Source of the DNA: Pseudomonas sp. PH1b
Lineage (GTDB): Bacteria; Pseudomonadota; Gammaproteobacteria; Pseudomonadales; Pseudomonadaceae
DNA length: 32,156 nucleotides
Reading direction: 5' to 3'
Assembly (NCBI RefSeq): GCF_000633395.1
Contig: NZ_AYMU01000063.1
Coordinates: forward strand, 1 to 32,156
The notes under the pieces are model-generated. The model made no database searches and was not told where the DNA came from. It saw nothing but the letters and a program-made list of their open reading frames with translations. This document shows, in pieces, positions 14,691 to 22,137 of this stretch; the stretch's first letter is position 1, and each line of letters opens with the position of its first letter. The position numbers and the translations under genes are program-made.

Positions 14691-14798
14691 GGCGTTGAAA
14701 AAACTTCACGGCCAGGCGCTGTCCCTTGAATGGGCTTTTGCTGATCTGTCTCCCGTCGCCAGGACCTGGCTCTGGTTACCCTGCCCAGGCCGCTGGTG

Positions 14799-14816
14799 CT
14801 TCAGGCTCCCGTCAGG
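14799..14816 (+). promoter_or_regulatory. candidate response-regulator box upstream of the two-component genes
   Basis: CTTCAGGCTCCCGTCAGG contains two TCAGG direct repeats 11 bp apart. It lies 47 bp before the response regulator ATG and is a near copy of the box on the opposite strand at 14673-14690, indicating autoregulation plus control of the divergent operon. Confidence 0.55.
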
Positions 14817-14862
14817 TTCAGCGGTTAAGGTGCAGCAGCACACAGGTCAGAGGAGAGCGTCG

Positions 14863-15522
14863 ATGCGGGTGTTATTGGTGGAGGATGCGGCAGGGCTGGG
14901 GGACGCGGTGCGCGAGCAGATTGCCGACGATGGCCACGCCGTGGATTGGGTGCAGCGCCTGGAACAGGCCCGGGCCAGTGTCGCCAGCACGCCCTACGAC
15001 CTGATCCTGCTGGACCTGATGCTGCCCGACGGCCGTGGTCTGGAGTTCCTGCGCCAGCGCCGCTGCGCCGGGGATGCGACGCCGGTGATCATCCTCACCG
15101 CCCAGGACCAGATATCCGAACGCATCGCCGGGCTCAACGCCGGCGCCGACGACTACCTGGTCAAGCCCTTCGACCTGTTCGAGCTGTCGGCGCGGGTCGC
15201 CGCCGTGGCCCGACGCTACAGCGGCAACCCCAACCCGCAGATCCGCCTCGGAGAGCTGCACGTGGACCTGAGCGCCCGCACCGTGCAGCGCGGCGGCAGC
15301 AGCATCGACCTGACCGCCCGCGAGTGGGCGGTGTTCGAGGCCTTTGTCCAGCGCCCCAACGCCTTGCTCTCCAAGCCCCAGCTGGAGGAGCGGCTGTATG
15401 CGTTCGGCGCGGAAATCGAGAGCAACACCATCGAGGTCTACGTCAGCCGCCTGCGCAAGAAGCTGGGCCGCGAACTGATTGAAACCGTGCGCGGCATGGG
15501 CTACCGGCTGATGCCGGCATGA
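14863..15522 (+). CDS. OmpR/PhoB-family response regulator
   Basis: A 219-residue response regulator. The receiver domain (1-115) has the phosphate-accepting D51 (LLDLMLPDG), acidic ED at 7-8, the TA pair at 79-80 and K101 (DDYLVKPF). The C-terminal winged helix (about 125-217) includes LTAREWAVFEAFVQRPN and VSRLRKKLGRELIETVRGMGYRL, as in QseB/PmrA-type regulators. An AGAGGAGAG site precedes the ATG; an in-frame start far upstream is discarded. The stop overlaps the kinase start (ATGA), so the pair is translationally coupled. The shared promoter boxes suggest it controls the divergent DUF2271-PepSY-apbE operon and itself. Confidence 0.92.
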   Translation: MRVLLVEDAAGLGDAVREQIADDGHAVDWVQRLEQARASVASTPYDLILLDLMLPDGRGLEFLRQRRCAGDATPVIILTAQDQISERIAGLNAGADDYLVKPFDLFELSARVAAVARRYSGNPNPQIRLGELHVDLSARTVQRGGSSIDLTAREWAVFEAFVQRPNALLSKPQLEERLYAFGAEIESNTIEVYVSRLRKKLGRELIETVRGMGYRLMPA

Positions 15523-16844
15523 AGCGTCCCATCAGCTTGCACAAACGCCTGAGCCTGGGCCTGACGCTGGGCATGACCCTGCTCTGGCTGGGAGCCACCG
15601 CCGGCACCTGGCTGGTGGTCCAGCACGAGCTGGACGAAACCTTCGACAGCGCCCTGGAAGCCACCGCCCAGCGCATCCTGCCCCTGGCCGCGCTGGAGAT
15701 CGGCAACCGCCGCGGGCCGCGGCGGGCACGGCACGTGGCAACCCTGAAGATGGACAGCGAATACCTGACCTACGTGGTGCGCGACGCCGAAGGACGGATC
15801 CTGATGCGCTCCCACGACGCCAAGCTGAAAATCTTCAGCCACCGGCCGAGCCCGGGCTTTACCACCACCGGCCAATACCGCCTGTACAGCGCCAGCGCCG
15901 AGTACGGCTCGATCGTCATCGAGATCGCCGAACCCCTGGCCCATCGCCGCGAAGCCTCGCGGGAGGCGTTGCTCGCCATGCTGCTGCCCTTGCTCGGGCT
16001 GATTCCCATCAGCCTGCTGGGCACCTGGCTGTTCGTGCGCATCAGCCTGCGCAGCGTGCTGGCCTATCGTCGGGCGGTGGAATCCCGCGGGGTGGGCGAT
16101 CTGTCACCGATCAAGGTGGCGCACCTGCCGGCGGAAATCGATCCCTTGGCCGAGGCGGTCAATCATCTGCTGGAGCGCCTGCGCAAGGCCCTGGAGTCCG
16201 AGCGCAGCTTCACCGCCAACAGCGCCCATGAACTACGCACCCCGCTGGCGGCGACCCTGGCGCAGATCCAGCGCCTGCGCCAGGAAGCCCCGCAGGGGCC
16301 GTTGCAGGTTCGGGCGACGAAGATCGAGGACGGCCTGCGGGAGCTGGTCCGGCTTTCGGAAAAGCTCATGCAACTGGCCAAGGCCGAGGGTGGCGGGCTG
16401 CTGTCGCAAACCCCCGAGGATCTGATTCCGCTGCTGGCCCATGGCGTAGAGGAATGGCAGCGCGGCGCTGCCTCGCGCCTGCGCTTGCAACTGCCGGAGG
16501 CGGCCCGGGTTTGCACCGCCATCGACCCGGACGCCTTTGGCATCCTGCTGCGCAACCTGATCGAGAACGCCTTGAAGTACGGTGATCCGGCGCAGGCGGT
16601 GGACATCAGCCTGAGCGCCGACGGTTGTTTGCGGGTGGTCAATGGCGGGCCACCGGTGCCTTTGGCCGTACTGCAGCGCCTGACCGAGCGTTTCGTGCGT
16701 GGCAACAGCGAGACCAGCGGCTCCGGCCTGGGGCTGGCGATTGTCCAGAGCATCGTCCATGGAGTGGGTGGCCAGATGCACTTGGTCTCGCCAGCCGCTG
16801 GGCGCGACGATGGCTTCGAAGTGCGCGTGCACTTTCCCCAATAG
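15519..16844 (+). CDS. membrane sensor histidine kinase
   Basis: A 441-residue two-transmembrane kinase: helices at about 11-33 and 148-174 enclose a periplasmic sensor of about 115 residues. A HAMP-like linker follows (175-227), then the dimerisation domain with the phosphorylated His in AHELRTPLAA (H237), the N box (LLRNLIENALKYG) and the glycine box (GSGLGLAIVQSIVHG). The sensor has no recognisable ligand motif and no Cys pair, so the signal is unknown. Related QseC/PmrB-type sensors respond to metals, acid or small molecules. The layout predicts that it tunes the adjacent periplasmic electron-transfer operon to an envelope signal. Confidence 0.92.
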   Translation: MKRPISLHKRLSLGLTLGMTLLWLGATAGTWLVVQHELDETFDSALEATAQRILPLAALEIGNRRGPRRARHVATLKMDSEYLTYVVRDAEGRILMRSHDAKLKIFSHRPSPGFTTTGQYRLYSASAEYGSIVIEIAEPLAHRREASREALLAMLLPLLGLIPISLLGTWLFVRISLRSVLAYRRAVESRGVGDLSPIKVAHLPAEIDPLAEAVNHLLERLRKALESERSFTANSAHELRTPLAATLAQIQRLRQEAPQGPLQVRATKIEDGLRELVRLSEKLMQLAKAEGGGLLSQTPEDLIPLLAHGVEEWQRGAASRLRLQLPEAARVCTAIDPDAFGILLRNLIENALKYGDPAQAVDISLSADGCLRVVNGGPPVPLAVLQRLTERFVRGNSETSGSGLGLAIVQSIVHGVGGQMHLVSPAAGRDDGFEVRVHFPQ

Positions 16845-16866
16845 ATGCCAACTGCGCATCGCAGAT

Positions 16867-16941
16867 GCTGGCTTGCCAGCGAGGTGTCCGCACGGGCGAT
16901 GCAAGACTCAAGGGCCTCTTCGCCGGCAAGCCGGCTCCTAC
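16867..16941. repeat. REP inverted pair (REPIN-like)
   Basis: GCTGGCTTGCCAGCGA (16867-16882) and the inverted copy ending GCCGGCTCCTAC (16919-16941) belong to the common Pseudomonas GTAGGAGCCGGCTTGC family. They lie in the gap after the histidine kinase gene. Confidence 0.8.
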
Positions 16942-16969
16942 GGGGATCTGCACGGTCTATCTGCCTGCT

Positions 16970-17070
16970 GTAGGAGCTGGCTTGCCAGCGAAGGCGCTCG
17001 CCCAGGCGATGCCGGGCTCGCGGGCCTATTCGCCGGCCAGCTGACCAGCCGACCAGCCCGCTCCTGCAGG
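16970..17070. repeat. second REP pair, degenerate right arm
   Basis: GTAGGAGCTGGCTTGCCAGC begins at 16971 and an inverted relative lies at 17029-17070. The inverted arm is broken by a short GACCAGCC-type duplication. The 234 bp between the kinase gene and the CBS gene holds only these repeats. Confidence 0.7.
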
Positions 17071-17078
17071 GGCGGGGT

Positions 17079-17519
17079 TCATTCGCCGCGGATGTACTGC
17101 TCCAGCTGGCGGATCAGGTCGGCCTGTTCGGCAATGGCTTCCTTGACCAGGTCGCCGATGGACAGCAAGCCCAGCAACTGGCCGTTCTCCACCACCGGCA
17201 GGTGGCGCAGGTGGCTGTCGGTCATGATGCTCATGCAGGTCTCCACGCTCTGGTGGGAGTCCACGGTGATCACCGGCGAGCTCATGATGGCGCTGACCGG
17301 GGTGCCCACCGACGACCGCCCGTGGAGCACCAGCTTGCGCGCGTAGTCGCGCTCGCTGATAACCCCGACCACCACGCCATTGTCCAGGACCGGCAGGGCG
17401 CCGACGTTTTTCTCGGCCATCACCATCAGCGCCTCCAGGACCATCTGGTGCGGGGCGATGGTGTGCACTTGCTGGTTGTGCTTGGCCTTGAGTTTCAGCA
17501 GTTCTGCGACGCTCTTCAT
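17079..17519 (-). CDS. CBS-domain pair protein
   Basis: A 146-residue soluble protein made almost wholly of two CBS domains (about 12-65 and 76-132). Each ends in a typical strand-helix unit: VGALPVLDNGVVVGVISERD in the first, LRHLPVVENGQLLGLLSIGD in the second. Such Bateman modules bind adenine nucleotides (AMP, ATP, SAM or NADH) and act as energy or redox sensors; no catalytic domain is attached. I choose the ATG at 17519, with GGAG six bases upstream; the longer in-frame extension lacks conservation. The partner is unknown. An overlapping small reading frame with a lipobox-like stretch ends at its start codon (see findings). Confidence 0.88.
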   Translation of the reverse strand: MKSVAELLKLKAKHNQQVHTIAPHQMVLEALMVMAEKNVGALPVLDNGVVVGVISERDYARKLVLHGRSSVGTPVSAIMSSPVITVDSHQSVETCMSIMTDSHLRHLPVVENGQLLGLLSIGDLVKEAIAEQADLIRQLEQYIRGE

Positions 17520-17687
17520 GGGGCGCTCCGGTTGTTCTGCGTGGGGCGGCGATGCACCGCCCTGAGGGTTTCTAAAGAATCGTAGAGACTCGAGCAACCG
17601 GCAAGGCTGAAAACGGCAGATAAACGGCGAAAAACGTCAGCCAGGGGATTTTTTTCATCACGGCCCCCCATAAGCAAGCCGTCAGTG

Positions 17688-18857
17688 TCAGTTGAAGCGC
17701 TGCAAGGAAAAACTCCCCAGGTCGATTTCGCTGTGGCCATCCACCTGCTGCTGGGCCAGGGCTTCGCCAATCGCTGCCGAATGCTTGAAGCCATGGCCGG
17801 AACAGGCGCTGACCACGGTGACGTTGGCCAGGCGCGGGTGGCGGTCGATGATGAAGCCCGAGTCCGGGGTCACGGTGTAGGCGCAGACGCTGGCCTTCAC
17901 CAGCTCCGGCGCCAGCCCGGCCATATGTGGCGCCACCAGGCCACGGAACAGGTGCCGGGCATCGGCGGCACTGGGTTGCCGGTCGAGGCTGTCCGGCTGG
18001 CTGCTGGTGCTGTACTGCTCGGTGGCGATTTTCACGCTGCCTTCCCCGGCAATCGGCGGGAAGCCGTAGCAGGTGTCCAGGTCGTCGGCGCTGTGCAGGA
18101 TGAAACTCGGCGAACGGGCCGGGTAGTGGTGCGGCTCATCGAGGCGGAACCAGTACAACTGCTGGCGACAGACCTGCAGCAGGGCGTCGAAGGGCGCCCC
18201 CAGCAGCTGCGCCGACCACATGCCGGCGCTGACGATGACTCGCCGGGCGCTGATCGGCGAACCGGCGCTGATGATCTCCACCCCCTCGGCACCGGACTTG
18301 AGCTCCAGCACCGTCTGGCCGGTGATCAGGGTGGCCCCCAGTTGCCGGGCCCGGGTCAGTTGCGCGTCGATGCAGCGTTCCGGGCGGACAAAACCGCCAC
18401 CGGGTTCGAAATAGCCTCGGGCGCTGTCGTCCAGCGGCGCGAACTGCGGGAAGCGCCGGCGGATCTCGGCGGCGTCCAGCACCTGGTGCTCGATGCCATA
18501 GCGCCGGGCCAGCTCGATGCTGTTGTCGGTGAAGTCCCGGGCATCGGCCGGGCGCTGCGGGTCGGTGCTGGCGGTCATCACCAGCACCCCGCACTGCTCG
18601 AACAACTGCACATCCAGCTCGGCCTCCAGCTCGCGCCAGATCTGCTGCGAACGGATCGCCAGGGGTACATAAGCCGCGCCTTCACCCACCGCCTGGCGGG
18701 TGATGCGGGTGTCGCCATGGCTGGAGCCCTGGTCATGGGGCGGGGCGAAGCGGTCGATGCCCGCCACCTTCACGCCGCGCTTGGCCAGTTGATAGAGGGT
18801 GGCGGCGCCCATGGCGCCCAGGCCCACGACGACAACATCGAAATCGGGTGTGTGCAC
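17688..18857 (-). CDS. solA: SolA/monomeric sarcosine oxidase-family FAD amine oxidase
   Basis: A 389-residue flavoprotein oxidase of the MSOX/N-methyltryptophan oxidase family. The FAD dinucleotide motif GLGAMG is at residues 12-17. VCAYTVTPDSGFIID contains the Cys (C325) that in this family holds FAD covalently. SGHGFKHSAAIGEALA is the C-terminal flavin-site signature. Such enzymes oxidise N-methyl or secondary amines to an imine plus hydrogen peroxide. Sarcosine, N-methyltryptophan or pipecolate are all possible, so the SolA name is provisional. The GTG start is supported by AAGGA seven bases upstream. It follows the DUF2867 gene by 24 bp on the same strand, so the two form an operon. Confidence 0.82.
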   Translation of the reverse strand: MHTPDFDVVVVGLGAMGAATLYQLAKRGVKVAGIDRFAPPHDQGSSHGDTRITRQAVGEGAAYVPLAIRSQQIWRELEAELDVQLFEQCGVLVMTASTDPQRPADARDFTDNSIELARRYGIEHQVLDAAEIRRRFPQFAPLDDSARGYFEPGGGFVRPERCIDAQLTRARQLGATLITGQTVLELKSGAEGVEIISAGSPISARRVIVSAGMWSAQLLGAPFDALLQVCRQQLYWFRLDEPHHYPARSPSFILHSADDLDTCYGFPPIAGEGSVKIATEQYSTSSQPDSLDRQPSAADARHLFRGLVAPHMAGLAPELVKASVCAYTVTPDSGFIIDRHPRLANVTVVSACSGHGFKHSAAIGEALAQQQVDGHSEIDLGSFSLQRFN

Positions 18858-18881
18858 GGCAAGATCCTTGGAAAGGGAGGC

Positions 18882-19406
18882 TCAGCGGTGATTGATGGTG
18901 GCCAGGGTCATGGGCGCGATGATCCGGTGGAACGGCGCCACCGGCAGCATGTACAGGCGCCCCAGGCGGTTGTGCGGGTGGACCACGGTGGACAGCACCA
19001 CCGGGCGCTTGCCCTCGGCGGTCAGTGGCTGGAGGTTGAGCGACAGGTGCACGTCCAGGTGCTTGTCGCGGTCCACCACCAGCACCTCGTCGGGGCGCTG
19101 GGAAACCAGGGTGAAGATGCCGACCCGGTCGCCGGGCTGGTAGTCCTCGTCGGCCCGGGCCAGGTCGATGCGGGTCAGGCGGCCCAGGTCCTTGAGGCCG
19201 AACAGCTGCACCACGCGGTTGCGCAGGCCCATCATGCGGTCGATCCAGGCCGGGGTCTGGCTCATCAGGCACAGCAGGTGGCGCATGGCACTGCGCTCGG
19301 GGTCCTCGGCCAGGGTGCGGCGGCAGTCGATGAAGGTCGCCCCCGGGGCCAGGGCGGCGATGCTGGAGTCATGGGGCAACGGGCAAGGCTGAACGGTGGA
19401 TTTCAT
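18882..19406 (-). CDS. DUF2867-type protein
   Basis: A 174-residue protein without signal peptide or membrane segment. The pattern (DCRRTLAEDP near the start, DRDKHLDVHLSL in the middle, and a C-terminal RLYMLPVAPFHRIIAPMTLA) fits the DUF2867 family, which has no known activity. It probably forms a single alpha-beta domain. GGAG lies eight bases before the ATG. It is immediately upstream of the SolA-like oxidase and probably co-transcribed, so a link to that amine oxidation is possible but unproven. Confidence 0.7.
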   Translation of the reverse strand: MKSTVQPCPLPHDSSIAALAPGATFIDCRRTLAEDPERSAMRHLLCLMSQTPAWIDRMMGLRNRVVQLFGLKDLGRLTRIDLARADEDYQPGDRVGIFTLVSQRPDEVLVVDRDKHLDVHLSLNLQPLTAEGKRPVVLSTVVHPHNRLGRLYMLPVAPFHRIIAPMTLATINHR

Positions 19407-19541
19407 CGGTACTGCTCCCTGAAGACAGGCCGCGCCGGCAGGCTTTCGCGGCCGTGCGGGTGATGGTCCTGATGATCGACGACGGCGGATTATGACCCAG
19501 GGCGCGGCGCGGCAGAGGGTTTTTTCGTCCCAGGCGGCGCT

Positions 19542-20651
19542 TCAGTTCTGCGGCGCTGGCGGGCGCATTTCCAGCCAGCCGATGCTCTGCTTGCCGTAGC
19601 CGGTGCTGTCCAGCAGGTGCCGGGCATCGAACCATTGCTGGCCTTCCTGGCTCTGCCATTGTTCGCCCCAGCTGTTAAGCACTTTGAGCCCTTCCTGGCA
19701 CTGGCCCTGGGGTGTGCACAGGCGGGCATGACCATAGGCCACCAGGCTGTGCTGGTACTGCGCCGGGCATTGTTTCTGCCTGGCGTTGCGGTACAGGCAG
19801 ACGTTGGCGATGATCACCGGGTTGCCGGCATCGAGCGCCTGGGTCAGAGCCTGATACAGGCCGGCGAAGTGCTGCTGCCGGGCGTTCTCCGGCAGGGCGC
19901 GGATCTGCATCTTGTCCTTGAATTCGAAGAACGCCCGGCGGCTGGCGCGCCGGCATTCGGGGGGAATGATGATCGCCGCGAAGAAACCGCCGAAGTGCGG
20001 TTGGCCCAGGGCCCGGCCGATACCCCCGGCATCCCGGGTGGTGGCATAGATCGCCTTGAGCTGCGCCACCTGGGCATCGCTGGCGCTGCAGTCGGTGCAA
20101 GGAGCCTTGAGCCGGTGCTGCTGATAGAAATCGTCCAGTGCGTTGAGCACCGCGCGTTGGGCCTTGATGTCTTCAGCGGTGATGGCGCCGCTGGGCACGA
20201 AGCGGTCCTTGAACAGTTTCTCTTCGGAAAAGCACGCCTGGGACACCGCGTGCCCCACCATCAGCGCGGCGGTTTCCAGGGTGTAGAGCGGGTCGCCGCC
20301 CTCGTCGATGTCCTCGTAGGAGCCGACGCTGTCCACATCCCCGGTGGGCTTGCGGCCGTAGCGCGCCATGTCCAGGGGCGCCGCCAGCTGGTTCTTGTCG
20401 ATCCGCGTGCAATCCTCCTTCGCCGCCTGGCACTGGTAGTAGTTGAACACCGCCGCGGCGCTGTGGCTGAAGCACAGGCCCAGGCCCTGCTGGGAGGTGG
20501 CCGGGGGCAGGTTGCCGATGATGTGCTGGCTGCCCGGGGTCGGCTGGGCAGCAGCCGGCAGGGGCACCAGGGCCAGTACCGGTGGTGCGGCCCTGGCGTA
20601 TAGCGGGAACAAGGCCGTAGTCAGCAAAAACGCGCGCAAGCTTGCATGCAT
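19542..20651 (-). CDS. exported papain-fold (C1-like) cysteine peptidase candidate
   Basis: A 369-residue protein with a probable signal peptide (MHASLRAFLLTTALFPLYARA). The mature part holds all four papain-site elements in order: Gln in SQQGLGLC (Q55), the nucleophile in GLCFSHSAAA (C60), His in QHSLVAYGHARL (H301) and Asn in KVLNSWGEQW (N326). A 240-residue insert between Cys and His is longer than in papain and contains a CTDC pair and several other Cys, which may form disulfides. I do not recognise a named family. No pro-peptide is evident, since C60 is only about 38 residues from the predicted cleavage site. No good ribosome site precedes the ATG at 20651, so the start is the least certain point. 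Neighbouring genes give no functional clue. Confidence 0.7.
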   Translation of the reverse strand: MHASLRAFLLTTALFPLYARAAPPVLALVPLPAAAQPTPGSQHIIGNLPPATSQQGLGLCFSHSAAAVFNYYQCQAAKEDCTRIDKNQLAAPLDMARYGRKPTGDVDSVGSYEDIDEGGDPLYTLETAALMVGHAVSQACFSEEKLFKDRFVPSGAITAEDIKAQRAVLNALDDFYQQHRLKAPCTDCSASDAQVAQLKAIYATTRDAGGIGRALGQPHFGGFFAAIIIPPECRRASRRAFFEFKDKMQIRALPENARQQHFAGLYQALTQALDAGNPVIIANVCLYRNARQKQCPAQYQHSLVAYGHARLCTPQGQCQEGLKVLNSWGEQWQSQEGQQWFDARHLLDSTGYGKQSIGWLEMRPPAPQN

Positions 20652-20761
20652 ATCGAGGGACCGGTTCGGGGTGGTTGAGCGGGGCAGGAACGGGCTTGCT
20701 GAATCTAGCCAAAGCCATGGCAACTTGCCATGTGGCGCTTGCCGCGAACGACGGCCGCCGA

Positions 20762-20785
20762 CAAAAAAGGCGCCCGAAGGCGCCA
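20762..20785 (-). terminator. Rho-independent terminator of the pot transporter operon
   Basis: On the minus strand GGCGCC, a TTCG loop, GGCGCC and six T form a textbook intrinsic terminator, about 120 bases after the potF stop codon. Confidence 0.9.
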
Positions 20786-20831
20786 AGGATTCACCCCAAC
20801 CGAGGGAGCCGGGTGAAGCCGTTCGCAGGAG

Positions 20832-20897
20832 TGTCGCGGTGGTAAGACGCGACATGAACGGAAGAGGGGGAGGGCGCCTGCCATGAAGGCGGGCGCC
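20832..20897 (-). other. two further hairpins in the potF 3' region
   Basis: TGTCGCG/CGCGACA (20832-20838 with 20848-20854) and GGCGCCTGCC/GGCGGGCGCC (20873-20882 with 20888-20897, 9 of 10 paired) precede the terminator. Together they give a strongly structured 3' untranslated region of about 140 bases. Confidence 0.5.
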
Positions 20898-20903
20898 GGG
20901 GTG

Positions 20904-22001
20904 TCATTTGCCCAGCTTGATCCGGGTCCAGCCGCGGTTCATCACCCGCTGGATGGCAATCGGCTGATCGGGCACCGCGTACAGGGTAGCCAGCACGTCC
21001 TGGGGCGGGTAGGACGCCGGGTCGTTGCGGATCGCCTCGTCCACCAGCGGCGTGGCTGCCGCGTTGGCGTTGCTGTAGCCCAGGCTGTTGGTGACCTCGG
21101 CAATGATGTCCGCGCGCATCAGGAAGTTCATGAACAGGTAGGCGTTGTCGACGTTGGTGGCGTCCTTGGGAATCGCCATCATGTCGTAGAAGCTGCCGGC
21201 ACCTTCCTTGGGAATGCTGAAGGCGACTTTCTCCTTGTTGCCGGCCTCTTCGGCGCGGGAGCGGGCCTGCAGCACGTCGCCGGAGTAGCCGACGGCCACG
21301 CAGATGTTGCCGTTGGCCAGGTCCGAGATGTACTTGGAGGAATGGAAGTAGGTCACCGAAGGGCGGATCTTCATGAACAGCTCCTGGGCTTCGAGGATCT
21401 GCGCCTTGTCCTTGCTGGTTACCGGGTAGCCCAGGTAGTGCAGGGCGGCCGGCAGCATTTCGGTCGGCGAGTCGAGGAAGCTGATGCCGCAGGCCTTGAG
21501 CTTCTCGGCGTTCTCCGGCTTGAACAGCAGGTCCCAGGAGTTGGTCGGTGCGTCCGCGCCCAAGACGGCCTTGACCTTGTCCGGGTTGTAGCCAATGCCG
21601 ATCGAGCCCCACATATAAGGGAAGGCGTGGGCGTTGTCGGGGTCGCTGGCGGAGGCGTTCTTCAGCAGAACCGGGTTGAGGTTCTTCCAGTTCGGCAGCT
21701 TGGACTTGTCCAGCTCCTGGTAGACCCCGGCCTTGATCTGCTTGGCCAGAAAGCTGTTGGACGGCACCACGATGTCGTAGCCGGACTTGCCGGTGAGCAG
21801 GCGCGCTTCCAGGGTTTCGTTGCTGTCGAAGACGTCGTAGGTGACGTGGATACCGGTCTCGGCCTCGAATTTCTTCAGGGTGTCCGGGGCGATGTAGTCC
21901 GACCAGTTGTAGACGCGCAGCACCTTGTCGTTGGCTTGAGCGCCGGTCACCAGTGCGCCCATCAAGGACAGTGAGAGCAGAGTCCTGCCAAGCATTTTCA
22001 T
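20904..22001 (-). CDS. potF: polyamine ABC transporter periplasmic binding protein
   Basis: A 365-residue periplasmic binding protein of the PotF/PotD (P. aeruginosa SpuD/SpuE) family. A Sec signal peptide (1-23, ending TGAQA) is followed by KVLRVYNWSDYIAPDTLKKF, the characteristic family opening, and SNETLEARLLTGKSGYDIVV. It captures putrescine-type polyamines and delivers them to PotHI. I use the ATG at 22001, eight bases after GGAG; a GTG at 22004 and an ATG at 21995 are in frame. It is last in the potG-potH-potI-potF order, separated from potI by 136 bp holding a REP pair. The paralogue (putrescine versus spermidine) cannot be settled by eye. Confidence 0.87.
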   Translation of the reverse strand: MKMLGRTLLSLSLMGALVTGAQANDKVLRVYNWSDYIAPDTLKKFEAETGIHVTYDVFDSNETLEARLLTGKSGYDIVVPSNSFLAKQIKAGVYQELDKSKLPNWKNLNPVLLKNASASDPDNAHAFPYMWGSIGIGYNPDKVKAVLGADAPTNSWDLLFKPENAEKLKACGISFLDSPTEMLPAALHYLGYPVTSKDKAQILEAQELFMKIRPSVTYFHSSKYISDLANGNICVAVGYSGDVLQARSRAEEAGNKEKVAFSIPKEGAGSFYDMMAIPKDATNVDNAYLFMNFLMRADIIAEVTNSLGYSNANAAATPLVDEAIRNDPASYPPQDVLATLYAVPDQPIAIQRVMNRGWTRIKLGK

Positions 22002-22069
22002 CACTACAACTCCATTTCTTATTGTGCAGATTGCTGCGTGTGCAACTCGAGGGTTCGGGGTGAGCCTTT

Positions 22070-22130
22070 TTCGCCAGCAAGCTGGCTCCTACAGGTTTGG
22101 GTTATCCGTAGGAGCCAGCTTGCTGGCGAA
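22070..22130. repeat. perfect REP inverted pair (REPIN) between potI and potF
   Basis: A 23-bp sequence (22070-22092, starting TTCGCCAGCAAGC) is repeated perfectly in inverted orientation at 22108-22130, with a 15-base loop. It is the common Pseudomonas REP family and lies inside the transporter operon, just upstream of the binding-protein gene. Confidence 0.92.
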
Positions 22131-22137
22131 GAGGCGG

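Noticed and set aside
17685..19463. Plus-strand open frame of 592 codons opposite the SolA/DUF2867 genes
   Set aside because: Covers two genes and their junction on the other strand; composition is that of a shadow frame.
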